Origin: Rhizobium sp. WYJ-E13
GTDB taxonomy: Bacteria; Pseudomonadota; Alphaproteobacteria; Rhizobiales; Rhizobiaceae
Assembly: GCF_018987265.1 (NCBI RefSeq)
Contig: NZ_CP076854.1
Coordinates: 1,054,001 to 1,118,000, forward strand
Length of the DNA stretch: 64,000 nt
Direction: 5' to 3'
The notes beneath the pieces are model-generated. The model ran no database searches. It was not told where the DNA came from and was given only the letters and a program-made list of their open reading frames with translations. Of the stretch, positions 9,556-18,407 are shown piece after piece; positions within the stretch are counted from its first letter, which is position 1, and the number at the start of each line of letters is the position of its first letter. A program made the position numbers and the translations under genes.

Positions 9556-10026
9556 TCAGGTCTTGAGCATGCCGGCGTAGATGCCAGGAGCGGAATCGGG
9601 GATGGGAATGGCGCCGACGGCCTTTTCGTAGAAGGCGGATGGGCCGACGTCGCCGATGATCGCATAGCCGTAGCCCATGGCCTTCAAGTCATTGAGACTG
9701 GCAAAGAGCAGCGCCCGGCCGATGCCAAGCCCGCGCAGGCTCTCGTCCACGCCGGTCGGCCCGAAGAAGTCGGGTGCGGTCGCTTCATGACAGGAAAAGC
9801 CGACGAGCTTGCCTTCGCGCGTGGCGATGAAACAAGTGGGCGGCTGGTGCGAGATCGCAACTGTCGCCTCGCTTGCCCAGGCTTTGCCGAACTGCTCGTC
9901 GATCCAGCGGACAATCAGCTTGAGTTCAGGCGGCAGTGCACGGCGGATAGTGACGCCTGCCTTTGCCATGGCATCGGGTGACTTTGTGTCCTGCGGGAGG
10001 GTCGACAGGTTGACGAGATAATCCAT
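9556..10026 (-). CDS. GNAT-family N-acetyltransferase
   Basis: Protein of 156 residues with the acetyl-CoA binding signature RGLGIGRALL near residue 97 and the usual GNAT strand/helix order. The late FYEKAVG segment is also typical. It lies 12 nt downstream of the second transporter ATPase and 30 nt upstream of the hexosaminidase, so it belongs to the same operon. It may acetylate an amino sugar from the imported substrate, but sequence alone does not show the acceptor. Confidence 0.85.
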   Translation of the reverse strand: MDYLVNLSTLPQDTKSPDAMAKAGVTIRRALPPELKLIVRWIDEQFGKAWASEATVAISHQPPTCFIATREGKLVGFSCHEATAPDFFGPTGVDESLRGLGIGRALLFASLNDLKAMGYGYAIIGDVGPSAFYEKAVGAIPIPDSAPGIYAGMLKT

Positions 10027-10038
10027 GGAGATGCCCTG

Positions 10039-10965
10039 TTAGCTCTGCGTGCCGAGCGCACGCGTGAAGTGATTGGGACCGATCTGCTCGATGACGGTGG
10101 ATTCCGGGCGGCTGAGTGACCGGACGCGCTCTGCCTGTTCGAGGAAACGTGCGCTGCCGCCGGTCACGAAGGGGCGCCTGCCATCAGGCACCGCGGAGAG
10201 CAGCAGCTGGGTATAAGGATGACGCGGATTGGAGAGCACCGTTTCGGTATCACCCCATTCGACCGTCTGGCCGGCGAACATCACGACGATTTCCTCGGCC
10301 ACATGTGCAGCGGTCGCGATGTCGTGGGTGATATACAGCATCGCCAGTCCATTCTCCTGCTTCACCCGGGCGAGCAGATCGAGAATGTCCTTGCGGATGG
10401 AAACATCGAGCATCGAGGTCGGCTCGTCAGCGACCAGCACGCTTGGCTCCACCGCAAGTGCCCGGGCGATATTGACGCGCTGGCGCTGGCCGCCGGAAAG
10501 TTCATGCGGAAACCTCTGCTTCGACACGGCCGGATCGAGACCGACGCTTGCCAGCAGTCCGGCAATATCCTCCTCGAGGGCTGAGCGTGATGTGTTCTGC
10601 CGGTGGAGTTGCAGCGGCCGGGAAAGATGATGGCTGACGGTAAAGGCAGGATTGAGTGACGAGAATGGATCCTGAAAGACCATCTGCACGTCCTTGCGAT
10701 AAAGACGCTCATCCTTGGCCGTCTTCTGCGCTGTCAGATCATGCCCGCGAAAGAACAGCTTGCCACCCGTCGGCCTGTCGAGGCGCGCAATGATGCGGGC
10801 GCAGGTCGTCTTGCCGCAGCCTGATTCACCGACGAGCGCCAGCGCGCGGCCGGGAAACAGCGAGAAGGAAACACCCTTCAGCGCGTGCACGGGGCCGAAC
10901 TGACGCCTGATCTCCTCAAGCCGTATGACGGCTCCGGCTGGGGACGGATGTGCCTCGGGCTTCAT
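10039..10965 (-). CDS. Oligopeptide/oligosaccharide ABC transporter ATPase (OppF type)
   Basis: ATPase of 308 residues: Walker A GESGCGKTT near residue 50, signature LSGGQRQRVNIARAL and Walker B VLVADEPTSMLD. It pairs with the ATPase at 10962-11777 to power the two permeases upstream. The start overlaps the stop of that partner by 4 nt. A Vibrio chitobiose importer is known to be of this Opp type, so with a GH20 enzyme in the operon a chitooligosaccharide substrate is plausible. Confidence 0.9.
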   Translation of the reverse strand: MKPEAHPSPAGAVIRLEEIRRQFGPVHALKGVSFSLFPGRALALVGESGCGKTTCARIIARLDRPTGGKLFFRGHDLTAQKTAKDERLYRKDVQMVFQDPFSSLNPAFTVSHHLSRPLQLHRQNTSRSALEEDIAGLLASVGLDPAVSKQRFPHELSGGQRQRVNIARALAVEPSVLVADEPTSMLDVSIRKDILDLLARVKQENGLAMLYITHDIATAAHVAEEIVVMFAGQTVEWGDTETVLSNPRHPYTQLLLSAVPDGRRPFVTGGSARFLEQAERVRSLSRPESTVIEQIGPNHFTRALGTQS

Positions 10966-11777
10966 GCGAACGCTCCTGAAAGATGGGACTGGGTTGGAAG
11001 CTGGGGAATGGCGTTCCAGAGCTTACGCGTATAGTCGTGCAGCGGCGTCTGACTAACCTGGCGCACGTCGCCGACTTCGACGAGCTCGCCCTTCAGCATG
11101 ATACCGATGCGTTGGCAGAGCTGCGCCATCAGATGCAGGTCGTGAGTAATGAACAGCAGCGAGAAACCGTATGTCCGCTGCAGATCGACGACCTGTTCGA
11201 GGATTTCGCGCTGCACGACGACATCAAGCGCCGTCGTCGGCTCGTCCATGATGATGAGTTCCGGCCTCAGCGCCAGGCAGATGGCGATGACGATACGCTG
11301 GCGCATGCCGCCGGAAAACTGATGCGGATAGTCGCCGATGCGCTGCGGTGGGATGCCGACGAGCCGGAACATCTCCTCGCCCCGTGCCCGCGACTCCTGC
11401 CGCGAGCAGCCGGTATGCCGGTAAAGCACGTCATGGAATTGTGCCTCGACCCGCATCAGCGGATTGAGCGAGTTCATCGCGCTCTGGAAGACCATGCCGA
11501 TGCGTTTCCAGCGAATTTTCTGCAACTCGCGCTCCGGCATCTTGAGCAGATCCTGGCCGTCCATGCGGATGCTGCCGCCGCTGATCCAGGCCGGAGCCTT
11601 GGAAAGCCGCGTGATAGCATAGGCAATCGTGCTCTTGCCGCAGCCGGATTCGCCGGCCAGACCGAAGATCTCGCCCCGCCCGATATTGAACGAGACGTCC
11701 TTGACGGCGCGAAACTCACCCTTGTCGAGCAGATAGTCGACATTGAGTTTTTCGATTTCCAGGAGATTGTCGCTCAT
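10962..11777 (-). CDS. Oligopeptide/oligosaccharide ABC transporter ATPase (OppD type)
   Basis: ATPase of 271 residues from the ATG at 11777, with Walker A GESGCGKST, signature FSGGMRQRIVIAICLAL and Walker B LIIMDEPTTALD. The frame stays open to 11948, but that extension lies inside the upstream permease and has no family similarity. The chosen ATG overlaps the permease stop, as usual for coupled genes. The C-terminal Cys-containing region common in OppD proteins is short or absent here. Confidence 0.9.
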   Translation of the reverse strand: MSDNLLEIEKLNVDYLLDKGEFRAVKDVSFNIGRGEIFGLAGESGCGKSTIAYAITRLSKAPAWISGGSIRMDGQDLLKMPERELQKIRWKRIGMVFQSAMNSLNPLMRVEAQFHDVLYRHTGCSRQESRARGEEMFRLVGIPPQRIGDYPHQFSGGMRQRIVIAICLALRPELIIMDEPTTALDVVVQREILEQVVDLQRTYGFSLLFITHDLHLMAQLCQRIGIMLKGELVEVGDVRQVSQTPLHDYTRKLWNAIPQLPTQSHLSGAFA

Positions 11778-12676
11778 CGGCCTGCCTCCAATTGACGGTT
11801 GCGGGCACGACTGAGACGGAACCAGCGCGTCAAGGCCGGACCGGAGCGGAGCTGCGGATTGGCAATTTCGTCGAAAGTGAAGTTGAGCAGTGCGAGACCG
11901 AGCCCCGTCAGTGCAATGCCGATTGCGGGAACACCGACATCCCACCATGCGCCGACCATGATCGCCGAGGCGTTCTGGGCATTGTAGAGCATCGTGCCCC
12001 AGGTAACTTTCAGGGGATCGCCGAAGCCGAGATATTCAAGTGTCGTCTGCGCGACGATGGCGTAGATGATGCTGCCGACCAGATTGATGCCGATCAGCGG
12101 CGTCAGGTTCGGCAGGATCTCCACGAAGATGATGCGCCAGGCCGGCTCGCCGATCATTTTTGACGCAGTAACGAAATCACGATTGCGCAGCGCCATGGTT
12201 TGAGAGCGCGTCATTCGGGCGCCCCATGGCCAGGAGGTCAGCGCGATGATCGTCATGATCGTCATCGGGCCGACCGTGCCGGCAAAAGACGCGAGCAGTA
12301 TCAGTAGCGGCATATTCGGGATGACCAGGACTGCATTCGTCGCAAGATCGAGCGCCGCATCCGTCTTGCCGCCGATATAACCGGCGACGAGGCCGATCGC
12401 GGTGCCGATCACCGTGATGGCAATACCGGTCGCAAAACCGACCGAAAGGGAACTGCGCGCACCCCAGACGAACTGGCGATAGACGTCGCGGCCCATTTTC
12501 GTCGTGCCGAGCACATGTTCGGCGGATGGCGGTTGGTGCGAGCGACCGACACGCGCGCCGGGCTCTCCAGGGGCTATGACGGGCGCACAAAGGGCCATTA
12601 GCCAGAGGCCGACGACGATGACGAGGCCGGCGACGGCCTTCTTCTGGCGAAGGATGGATCTCAGCGTGAAGCTCAT
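11774..12676 (-). CDS. ABC transporter permease (OppC/DppC type)
   Basis: Membrane protein of 300 residues with a soluble N-terminal piece containing HVLGTTKMGRDVYRQ, a motif typical of DppC-type permeases, followed by about five helices. The EAA-like cytoplasmic loop is NRDFVTASKMIGEPAWRIIF. It starts 1 nt inside the stop of the partner permease at 12676 and is coupled to the ATPase gene at its end. Confidence 0.9.
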   Translation of the reverse strand: MSFTLRSILRQKKAVAGLVIVVGLWLMALCAPVIAPGEPGARVGRSHQPPSAEHVLGTTKMGRDVYRQFVWGARSSLSVGFATGIAITVIGTAIGLVAGYIGGKTDAALDLATNAVLVIPNMPLLILLASFAGTVGPMTIMTIIALTSWPWGARMTRSQTMALRNRDFVTASKMIGEPAWRIIFVEILPNLTPLIGINLVGSIIYAIVAQTTLEYLGFGDPLKVTWGTMLYNAQNASAIMVGAWWDVGVPAIGIALTGLGLALLNFTFDEIANPQLRSGPALTRWFRLSRARNRQLEAGR

Positions 12677-13656
12677 TACACGGCATCCCGCAGTCTGGGG
12701 TCGATGAACCCGTAGATGATGTCGACGAGGAAGTTGGCGCCGAGTGTTGCGAGCGTCATCAGCAACAGCTGCCCCTGGATGACCGGATAATCGCGGGCGA
12801 TGCTCGCGGTATAGAGCGTCAGACCGAGCCCCGGATAATTGAAGACAATCTCGGTGACGATCGAGCCGCCAAAGACGGCGCCGAGCATCAGCGCAAGATT
12901 CGTCAGGACCGGCAGCATGGCATTGCGCGCACCATAACCGAACATGACATTCAGATGGCTGAGCCCTTTGGCACGGGCCATCGTCACATAGTCCTCGCCG
13001 AGGATCGAGATCATCGACGAACGCATGGTCGTCTGGAATTCGCCGATCAGAAAAGGCGAGAGCGTCAGCACCGGCAGAATAGCATGCATGAAGACGCTGC
13101 CGGCAAATGTGAAGTTGAAAGCAGGATCGAGATTCGGATCATAGGCGTACCCCACCGGGAACCAGCGAAGTGAAACCCCGAACACGAAAAGCGTCGTTAG
13201 CGCGATGATCACGGGCGGCACCGAGATCATGATGACGGAGAGGGGCGAGACGATCGTGTCAAAGCGTCCGCCACGCCGCCAGGCCGAAACCGCTCCAAGC
13301 CCGACACCGATGCAGAGCGAAAAGATGATGGCGGTCACAACCAGGAAGATGGTCCAGATCGTCGAGCGACTGAGAACCTGCACGACGGTCTGGGGATAGT
13401 ATTTGACCGAGACGCCAAGATCGAGGGTCGCAAGACCTTTCAGATAGTCGACGAACTGAAAGAGCATCGGTTGGTCGACAACGCCGAAGCGCGCCTTGAT
13501 CGCCTCGACGGCGGCGGGCGTCGCCCGCGGGCCGAGTTGGGCGACCATGGCGTCGACGGGGGTCCCCGGCATGAGCCGGGGAAGTATGAAATTCATCACG
13601 ATGGCGAACACCAGGGCGACCGCATAGACGCCAAGGCGTCGTCTGGAAACACGCAT
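12676..13656 (-). CDS. ABC transporter permease (OppB/DppB type)
   Basis: Membrane protein of 326 residues with about six helices. The N-terminal pattern FILPRLMPGTPVDAMVAQLG is typical of OppB/DppB. The cytoplasmic coupling loop DYVTMARAKGLSHLNVMFGY and the PGLG segment near the C-terminus match the family. It follows the binding-protein gene after 18 nt and forms the importer channel with the permease at 11774-12676. Confidence 0.9.
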   Translation of the reverse strand: MRVSRRRLGVYAVALVFAIVMNFILPRLMPGTPVDAMVAQLGPRATPAAVEAIKARFGVVDQPMLFQFVDYLKGLATLDLGVSVKYYPQTVVQVLSRSTIWTIFLVVTAIIFSLCIGVGLGAVSAWRRGGRFDTIVSPLSVIMISVPPVIIALTTLFVFGVSLRWFPVGYAYDPNLDPAFNFTFAGSVFMHAILPVLTLSPFLIGEFQTTMRSSMISILGEDYVTMARAKGLSHLNVMFGYGARNAMLPVLTNLALMLGAVFGGSIVTEIVFNYPGLGLTLYTASIARDYPVIQGQLLLMTLATLGANFLVDIIYGFIDPRLRDAV

Positions 13657-13674
13657 GTCCCTGCCCTCGAGGTC

Positions 13675-15369
13675 TTATTGGACCGGCTTCAAGCGCAGGA
13701 GATGCATCAGGCGCATCCGGTTGTTGTCGTGATCTTCCGGGTTCATGATCGGGTCCTTGTCGGTTACCCAGCCGGTGAAGCGTTTGCTGGAGAACTGGTA
13801 CCAGGTCGGGCCGTTGAAGACAGGTACGACTGGGAAATCGTCGGCAACCAGAAGCTGGATGTCGTTGAAGATCTTCTTGTGATCATCATCCGACGTCGCC
13901 TTCAGATACTGATCGAAGAGCGCATCGAGCTTCGGATTCTGATAGCGCGAGGGGGCTCCGGTGACGCGCCCGGCATAGGCCGTCGAGAGGCTCTGGTAGT
14001 AGCCGCGGAATGGCGTCGCCCCATCGGCACGCGAGTTCATGACCACCTCGAAACTGCCATCGAGGATCTGCTTGCGCCATTGTTCGTATTCGGGCGTGGC
14101 GACGGATGCATTGATGCCGGCCGCGCGCAGGCCCTCAACGGCGATCTGTACGGCGTCGATCCAGTCGGTCCAGCCATTGGGAACGATGATCGGGAAGGTG
14201 ATCGGCTTGCCGTTCGGGGTCGTGCGGAAACCGTCGGAACCTTTCTTGTAGCCGGCATCGTCAAGGATCTTGTTGGCCTTGTCGGTGTCAAAGCCCATGA
14301 AGGCGTCCTTCTCGCCTTCGGCCTCCTTGTTGCGCCAGCTTTCAAAGCGCGGCGGCAGGCCGGAGGCATGCTCGTTGACGACAGGATAGCCGAAGCCGGC
14401 AATGTCGACCATCGACTTGCGGTCCATGGCAAGGCTGAAGGCGTGGCGGAAGTTCAGGTCCTTGTAGGCCTCCAGATTGCCGTCATCTTTGGTCTTGAAG
14501 TTCATCTGGAAGGCGACGGTTTCGGCTGGCGGTTGCCAATAGCCGTTATGGTCGGCGTCGAGCGCAACGAAGGTCTTGTCGATTTCAGGAATGAAGGAGC
14601 CGATCCAGTCCATGTTGCCCTCGGGCAGGATGGCGAGCATCTGGTCATTGCCGGAAATCTGCGGCAGCCTCAGGCAATCGACATGCAGCGAGGCGGCATC
14701 CCAATAGTTCGGGTTGCGGCATTGCTCGTAGACCTGCGGCGTGAAACGGCGCACCTCCGTCATTGGTCCCGACCCGACCGGCTTTTCATTCTTGAAGGCG
14801 ACGGGATCGGAGACATCCTTCCAGACATGTTCGGGAACGACGGCGAGATCGGCGAGCGATTCCGGGAAGTCGGAGTTCACAGCCTTGAGGTTGATCGTGA
14901 CCTCGGTCGGCGACGGCGCCTCGACAGATGCCACGGTCTCGCCGAGACCGACTGTGTCGAGGGCGGCGTTCTTCAGCATCAGATCAACAGTATATTTGAC
15001 GTCGGCCGATGTGAGCGGCTTGCCGTCCGACCATTTCACGCCCGGGCGCAGTTCATAGGTGATCGACTTCATGTCGTCGGAAAACTTGTAGTTCGTGGCA
15101 AGGCGCCAGACCGGCTTGCCACCGTCCTGCGCGTTGAATATGACGAGCGGCTCATAGATGAAGTCCATTGTGCTCTGCCGACGGCCGGCAAGGTCGAACG
15201 GATTGAAGTTCTGCACCCAGCTCGACTGTTCTTCGATATGCATCGTCAGCACCGCTTCCGCAGCCGAAGCAGCCGATGCACCAAACGCCATGACCGCCGT
15301 CAGGGCGGTCGCTGCCGCCCAGCCGGCACGCGCGGAAACACTGCGGCTTGCGCTCTTGTCCAGTCCCAT
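13675..15369 (-). CDS. Extracellular solute-binding protein, family 5
   Basis: Periplasmic binding protein of 564 residues. A basic N-terminus and hydrophobic stretch with ASAASAAEA form a Sec signal peptide cut near residue 37. The body is of the OppA type, with LRPGVKWSDGKPLTSADVKY and a central substrate domain. It is the first gene of the transporter operon and has an AGGGGAAC ribosome site. The length is close to that of Opp-type chitobiose-binding proteins. With the cytoplasmic GH20 enzyme downstream, chitobiose or a related N-acetylhexosamine oligomer is the best guess for its ligand; peptides are the alternative. Confidence 0.9.
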   Translation of the reverse strand: MGLDKSASRSVSARAGWAAATALTAVMAFGASAASAAEAVLTMHIEEQSSWVQNFNPFDLAGRRQSTMDFIYEPLVIFNAQDGGKPVWRLATNYKFSDDMKSITYELRPGVKWSDGKPLTSADVKYTVDLMLKNAALDTVGLGETVASVEAPSPTEVTINLKAVNSDFPESLADLAVVPEHVWKDVSDPVAFKNEKPVGSGPMTEVRRFTPQVYEQCRNPNYWDAASLHVDCLRLPQISGNDQMLAILPEGNMDWIGSFIPEIDKTFVALDADHNGYWQPPAETVAFQMNFKTKDDGNLEAYKDLNFRHAFSLAMDRKSMVDIAGFGYPVVNEHASGLPPRFESWRNKEAEGEKDAFMGFDTDKANKILDDAGYKKGSDGFRTTPNGKPITFPIIVPNGWTDWIDAVQIAVEGLRAAGINASVATPEYEQWRKQILDGSFEVVMNSRADGATPFRGYYQSLSTAYAGRVTGAPSRYQNPKLDALFDQYLKATSDDDHKKIFNDIQLLVADDFPVVPVFNGPTWYQFSSKRFTGWVTDKDPIMNPEDHDNNRMRLMHLLRLKPVQ

Positions 15370-15402
15370 TTTTACGTTCCCCTGTTTGTTATTTTAAGAG
15401 TC

Positions 15403-15415
15403 AATCAAATTGATT
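15403..15415. promoter_or_regulatory. AATCAA-A-TTGATT palindrome upstream of the transporter operon
   Basis: A perfect 6-1-6 palindrome lies 34 bp upstream of the binding-protein start in an AT-rich stretch, where the promoter is expected. It is a candidate operator, perhaps for the ROK regulator at 6249. No second copy was found. Confidence 0.35.
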
Positions 15416-15734
15416 TAATCAAGCTAACGCAAGATTTCCGATCCGGTCAATCGGGTGGAAACCAAAAATTTCGGCTTCCAACATCTGAACCTGATTTGCT
15501 TCGGCACACGCGTTGGCGGCCAACTGAGGATGCGTCGAGAAAATAAATTGTCATACTTATTGTGCGCTGCGAAAAGCTTGGCGCAAGCGCGACCCGTCAG
15601 ACTGAGTTCGTTGAAATGTCGTTATTTTGATCCGGCCTATGTTGAAGCCATGACGGCTTGTTTTTCAGCACGATCAGCCGTCCAGCATCTGCTGGGCGGC
15701 TATTCCAACGACAGTCGGGGTTCAGATCAACTTC
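15416..15734. other. Non-coding stretch, nothing recognised
   Basis: About 320 bp between the transporter promoter region and the Lrp relic. The short open frames here match no family and lack ribosome sites. It may hold the remains of whatever once preceded the broken Lrp gene. Confidence 0.4.
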
Positions 15735-15977
15735 CTAAAGTCCTACAGGAAAACCTTCGAACGGCTTGATTTCCTTAAGAACGAAGGTGGTCTGCATTTC
15801 CTTGATGCGCGGCAGGCGGCGCACAACAGAGATGGCGAAATCGGCATAGGAATCGAGATCGGGCGAGACGACCTGCAGTAGGAAATCCGAGTCTCCCGCA
15901 ATGCTGTAAAAGGCAACGACCTCTTGCAGCGAGCGTAGAACGGGTCGGCGCTGATGATCGAAAGTGGCGACGACATC
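15735..15977 (-). pseudogene. Lrp/AsnC regulator, C-terminal relic
   Basis: Eighty codons end at the TAG at 15735-15737. They contain VVAFYSIAGDSDFLLQVVSP and, after ~22 residues, IKEMQTTFVLKEIKPFEGF: the effector-binding (RAM) domain of an Lrp/AsnC regulator. Upstream the frame is closed by another TAG at 15978-15980, there is no start codon, and the N-terminal helix-turn-helix is missing. The remaining part has no internal stop, so the loss looks like a deletion that removed the 5' half. Not expected to be functional. Confidence 0.8.
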
Positions 15978-16008
15978 CTATGGGAATCCAAATTGCAGAT
16001 ACGTTCCT

Positions 16009-16368
16009 CTACTGCTCTCTTGGTCCAGGCACCTGTTGAGGGATGTCGCCCGGTCGGATGACCGGCATGTTGCCTGTGGATGGGACCGGTTCGACCAACC
16101 CGCGATCGCCAGTTGGTGGAGGCGTCAGCACGCCTTTGCACCGAGATATTTCGCTTTCCGATCTGCCATTCTCCGCCCGCCGATCCTTCTCGGATGACGA
16201 CTGGCTATCCGCCTGACACTCCGGTTGCTGTTCCTTGCTGTCGGCCTGGCTCATGGCAGCCTGAGATCCGGCAACAAGCAACCAGAAGGCAAGTCCAAAC
16301 AAGAGAGACTTACCGGAAAGGCGATGCATCGAAAGCCTGGTCAGGGATATTGGCCGCAAAGTCCACAT
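16009..16368 (-). CDS. Small exported protein of unknown function
   Basis: Protein of 119 residues from the ATG at 16368, which has a GGGGAG ribosome site 8 nt upstream; a later ATG at 16329 lacks one. A hydrophobic segment (LLFGLAFWLLVAGSQAAMSQA) at residues ~21-41 looks like a signal peptide. The mature part is polar, rich in Ser, Glu, Gln and Pro, with no family I recognise. It follows the small gene at 16421-16609 on the same strand by 52 nt. Confidence 0.6.
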   Translation of the reverse strand: MWTLRPISLTRLSMHRLSGKSLLFGLAFWLLVAGSQAAMSQADSKEQQPECQADSQSSSEKDRRAENGRSESEISRCKGVLTPPPTGDRGLVEPVPSTGNMPVIRPGDIPQQVPGPREQ

Positions 16369-16420
16369 TGGTGGCACTCCCCGCTCCCGAGAGGCCAAAC
16401 TGCTGCGAGCGACACAGAGG

Positions 16421-16609
16421 TCATCGCTTCCCCTCACGAACGCGAATGCCTGGCTTGCCAATCGGCATCAGCCGAGGATCATTGATGCCTGGCCTTATGG
16501 CATCCTGCTCGCTTGACTCCTTGACCGGCGGCCCGCGCTCGACCTTGTTTTCCGGAGCATCGGGAGGTGTCTGCAAATGTTCGCGATGTTGCTTGTCGAG
16601 TTTGCTCAT
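16421..16609 (-). CDS. Small hydrophilic protein, unknown
   Basis: A 62-residue charged protein starting MSKLDKQHREHLQTPPDAPE. It has a very good ribosome site (AGGAGG, 5 nt before the ATG), the main reason to believe it. No domain is recognised; it is rich in Pro and charged residues and probably disordered. It is likely co-transcribed with the exported protein downstream. Confidence 0.6.
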   Translation of the reverse strand: MSKLDKQHREHLQTPPDAPENKVERGPPVKESSEQDAIRPGINDPRLMPIGKPGIRVREGKR

Positions 16610-16764
16610 AAGCGCCTCCTTCTATCGGATCAATCGCGTCTCGGGCCGGGTATCCCGCGACGGCTTCTCGGACATGAACGCGGGTTGTTACCGCCAACGC
16701 CAGAGCGAGAAAGCGACAATGAACGCCATGGTGCGGACACCGTCTTGTCCCTCATATTAGGTCC

Positions 16765-16789
16765 AACCAGCACGGACCTCGAATGTTCC
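16765..16789 (-). promoter_or_regulatory. Weak sigma-EcfG-like promoter
   Basis: On the minus strand GGAAC (16785-16789), a 16-nt spacer and GGTT (16765-16768) match the EcfG consensus at 8 of 9 positions (CGTT expected). It lies 155 bp upstream of the small gene at 16609. A single such match can arise by chance. Confidence 0.25.
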
Positions 16790-16849
16790 GGATAGAAACG
16801 GAGAATTGGCCCTCGGAATCTCCGCAGCCAAGCGCTATGTGGTTCCTGC

Positions 16850-17392
16850 ATGATCATGAGAAAAGGTGAACTCGTGCAGACCGACCTCCAGAAAGACATG
16901 GCGGCTTGGTTCCAGTCGCTCGAACCTGTCGATCCCATAGAGATGATCGGACTTTGGAGAGGTGCCGGCATTCCGTCAGGACACCCACTGGACGGCGTTC
17001 TCGAGAATTTGGGATGGTTCGGCAAGCGCTTCCATCCCGACAGGCGGGCGGACCCCCTGCTCTTTCAGTGGCGTCCGGGACGGCTCGTGGCCATCGATCC
17101 GCGCTTCGCCCCTATCGGGTTGGCGATCAGGCTCGCGCCGCTGGGACGAACATCCCTTGCCCGGAACCTGTTTTCACATCTTCAGAAGGCGTTCCGCGCA
17201 AAGGGCACGACAGCCGCCCTGGAGGTTCGGACATCCGGGCAGATCGCAAGCGCTGCGATGATCTACGACGCGCAACCGATCGTCGACCACTTCAGACGAG
17301 TAGCCGATGACACCTTGGCTGGCATGATGTGCGTGCGTGATGACGAAAGACGGTTCTTCTTCAAACTCACGAAGATCGCCTCCCAGACCTAG
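16850..17392 (+). CDS. GXWXG/DUF4334 domain protein
   Basis: Protein of about 180 residues with an N-terminal GXWXG domain (GLWRGAGIPSGHPLDGVL near residue 34) and a C-terminal DUF4334 domain (DHFRRVADDTLAGMM near residue 146). The biochemical role of the family is not established. The ATG at 16850 has no ribosome site; a GTG at 16874 is preceded by AAAAGGTGA and would give a 172-residue protein starting at QTDLQKDM. The cytochrome gene follows after 4 nt, so the two form an operon. Confidence 0.82.
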   Translation: MIMRKGELVQTDLQKDMAAWFQSLEPVDPIEMIGLWRGAGIPSGHPLDGVLENLGWFGKRFHPDRRADPLLFQWRPGRLVAIDPRFAPIGLAIRLAPLGRTSLARNLFSHLQKAFRAKGTTAALEVRTSGQIASAAMIYDAQPIVDHFRRVADDTLAGMMCVRDDERRFFFKLTKIASQT

Positions 17393-17396
17393 GACG

Positions 17397-17765
17397 ATGT
17401 TGAGAACAATAGTATGGGCGATCACGGCAGCAGTAGCGGGCAGCAGTTTTGCGGCCGACGTAGATCGTGGCGCGAGAATATTCCGGGCCTGTTCTTCATG
17501 TCACATTGTCGATGACACCAGAAGTACCTTCGGCCCCTCTCTGAAGGGTGTCGTGGGACGGCGGGCAGCGATCAAGGACGACTACGTCTACTCTCCCGCC
17601 CTGAAGAAAGCCGGCGAAGACGGGCTTGTCTGGAACGAGCATGAACTTGCGGAGTTTCTGGCAAGCCCGAGCAAAAAAATTCCGGGCACAAAGATGCGCT
17701 TCTGGGGACTCTGGAGCTTCGAAATCGACGACCTTATCGCCTTCCTGAAGGCAAATCCGTCTTAG
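17397..17765 (+). CDS. Class I c-type cytochrome
   Basis: Exported monoheme cytochrome of 122 residues. A signal peptide ends at SSFAA (residues 16-20), the heme site is CSSCH at 32-36, and the likely axial Met is M100 in GTKMRF. FGPSLKGVVGRRA is typical of cytochrome c2/c556-like periplasmic carriers. The start is the ATG 4 nt after the DUF4334 stop; the open frame extends further upstream but overlaps that gene. It should carry electrons in the periplasm; the partner is unknown. Confidence 0.88.
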   Translation: MLRTIVWAITAAVAGSSFAADVDRGARIFRACSSCHIVDDTRSTFGPSLKGVVGRRAAIKDDYVYSPALKKAGEDGLVWNEHELAEFLASPSKKIPGTKMRFWGLWSFEIDDLIAFLKANPS

Positions 17766-17960
17766 CGTCGGCGGCCAACTGCGGCAGGCATATATGAGGT
17801 CGGTCGGCCGCCTTCTCCACGTGAAATCTCAGGACGACAGCCTCCACGATTCAAGCGCTGGCAACGCAAGACACCCTTGCTGCGAAGGATCCTCCCCCTA
17901 AACTAATTCGGGATACCGCGTCGTACCCTCGGCCGGTGCAGACCAAACTGGGAGAAAGCG

Positions 17961-18407
17961 ATGCAAGACGCCCTCGTCGTTCGCCGCGAAACGCATCTTT
18001 CCGCGCCGCCTGCCGCAGTATTCGCCCTGCTGACGGATCCGGAAAAGATCCTGCGCTGGATGGGAACAGAAGCCGAGATCGAGGCACAGCCGGGAGGACT
18101 CTATCTCGTCAACGTGACCGGTGCGCGTTTCGCTCGCGGTTCTTTTCGCGAAGTGGTGCCGGTCCATCGCCTGGCCTATAGCTTCGGCTGGGATGGCAGC
18201 GAGGTGGTGCCGCCGGGGTCGAGCCTAGTCGAAATCGATCTGATTGAGCAGCCGGACGGAACGCTCTTGCGTTTGACGCATACCGGCTTGCCCAATGCCG
18301 AGCAATGCGCCGGCCATGCCGAGGGCTGGGCTCACTACCTTGGCCGATTGAGCACGGTTGCGGCCGGACGCGACCCGGGGCCAGATTCCTTTCATGGCAG
18401 GAAATGA
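17961..18407 (+). CDS. SRPBCC (AHSA1-like) protein
   Basis: Protein of 148 residues with the START/Bet v1-like pattern ETHLSAPPAAVFALLTDPEK at the N-terminus and GWAHYLGRL near the C-terminus, as in AHSA1-type small ligand-binding proteins. A GGGAGAAAG ribosome site precedes the ATG. It stands alone, 195 bp after the cytochrome. The ligand is unknown. Confidence 0.82.
   Translation: MQDALVVRRETHLSAPPAAVFALLTDPEKILRWMGTEAEIEAQPGGLYLVNVTGARFARGSFREVVPVHRLAYSFGWDGSEVVPPGSSLVEIDLIEQPDGTLLRLTHTGLPNAEQCAGHAEGWAHYLGRLSTVAAGRDPGPDSFHGRK

Noticed and set aside
13471..15546. A 691-codon open frame opposite the solute-binding protein gene
   Set aside because: Antisense shadow of a clear family 5 binding protein; no motif or ribosome site.
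15743..16141. A 132-codon minus-strand open frame across the Lrp relic
   Set aside because: It is in a different frame from the recognisable Lrp sequence and has no family similarity.
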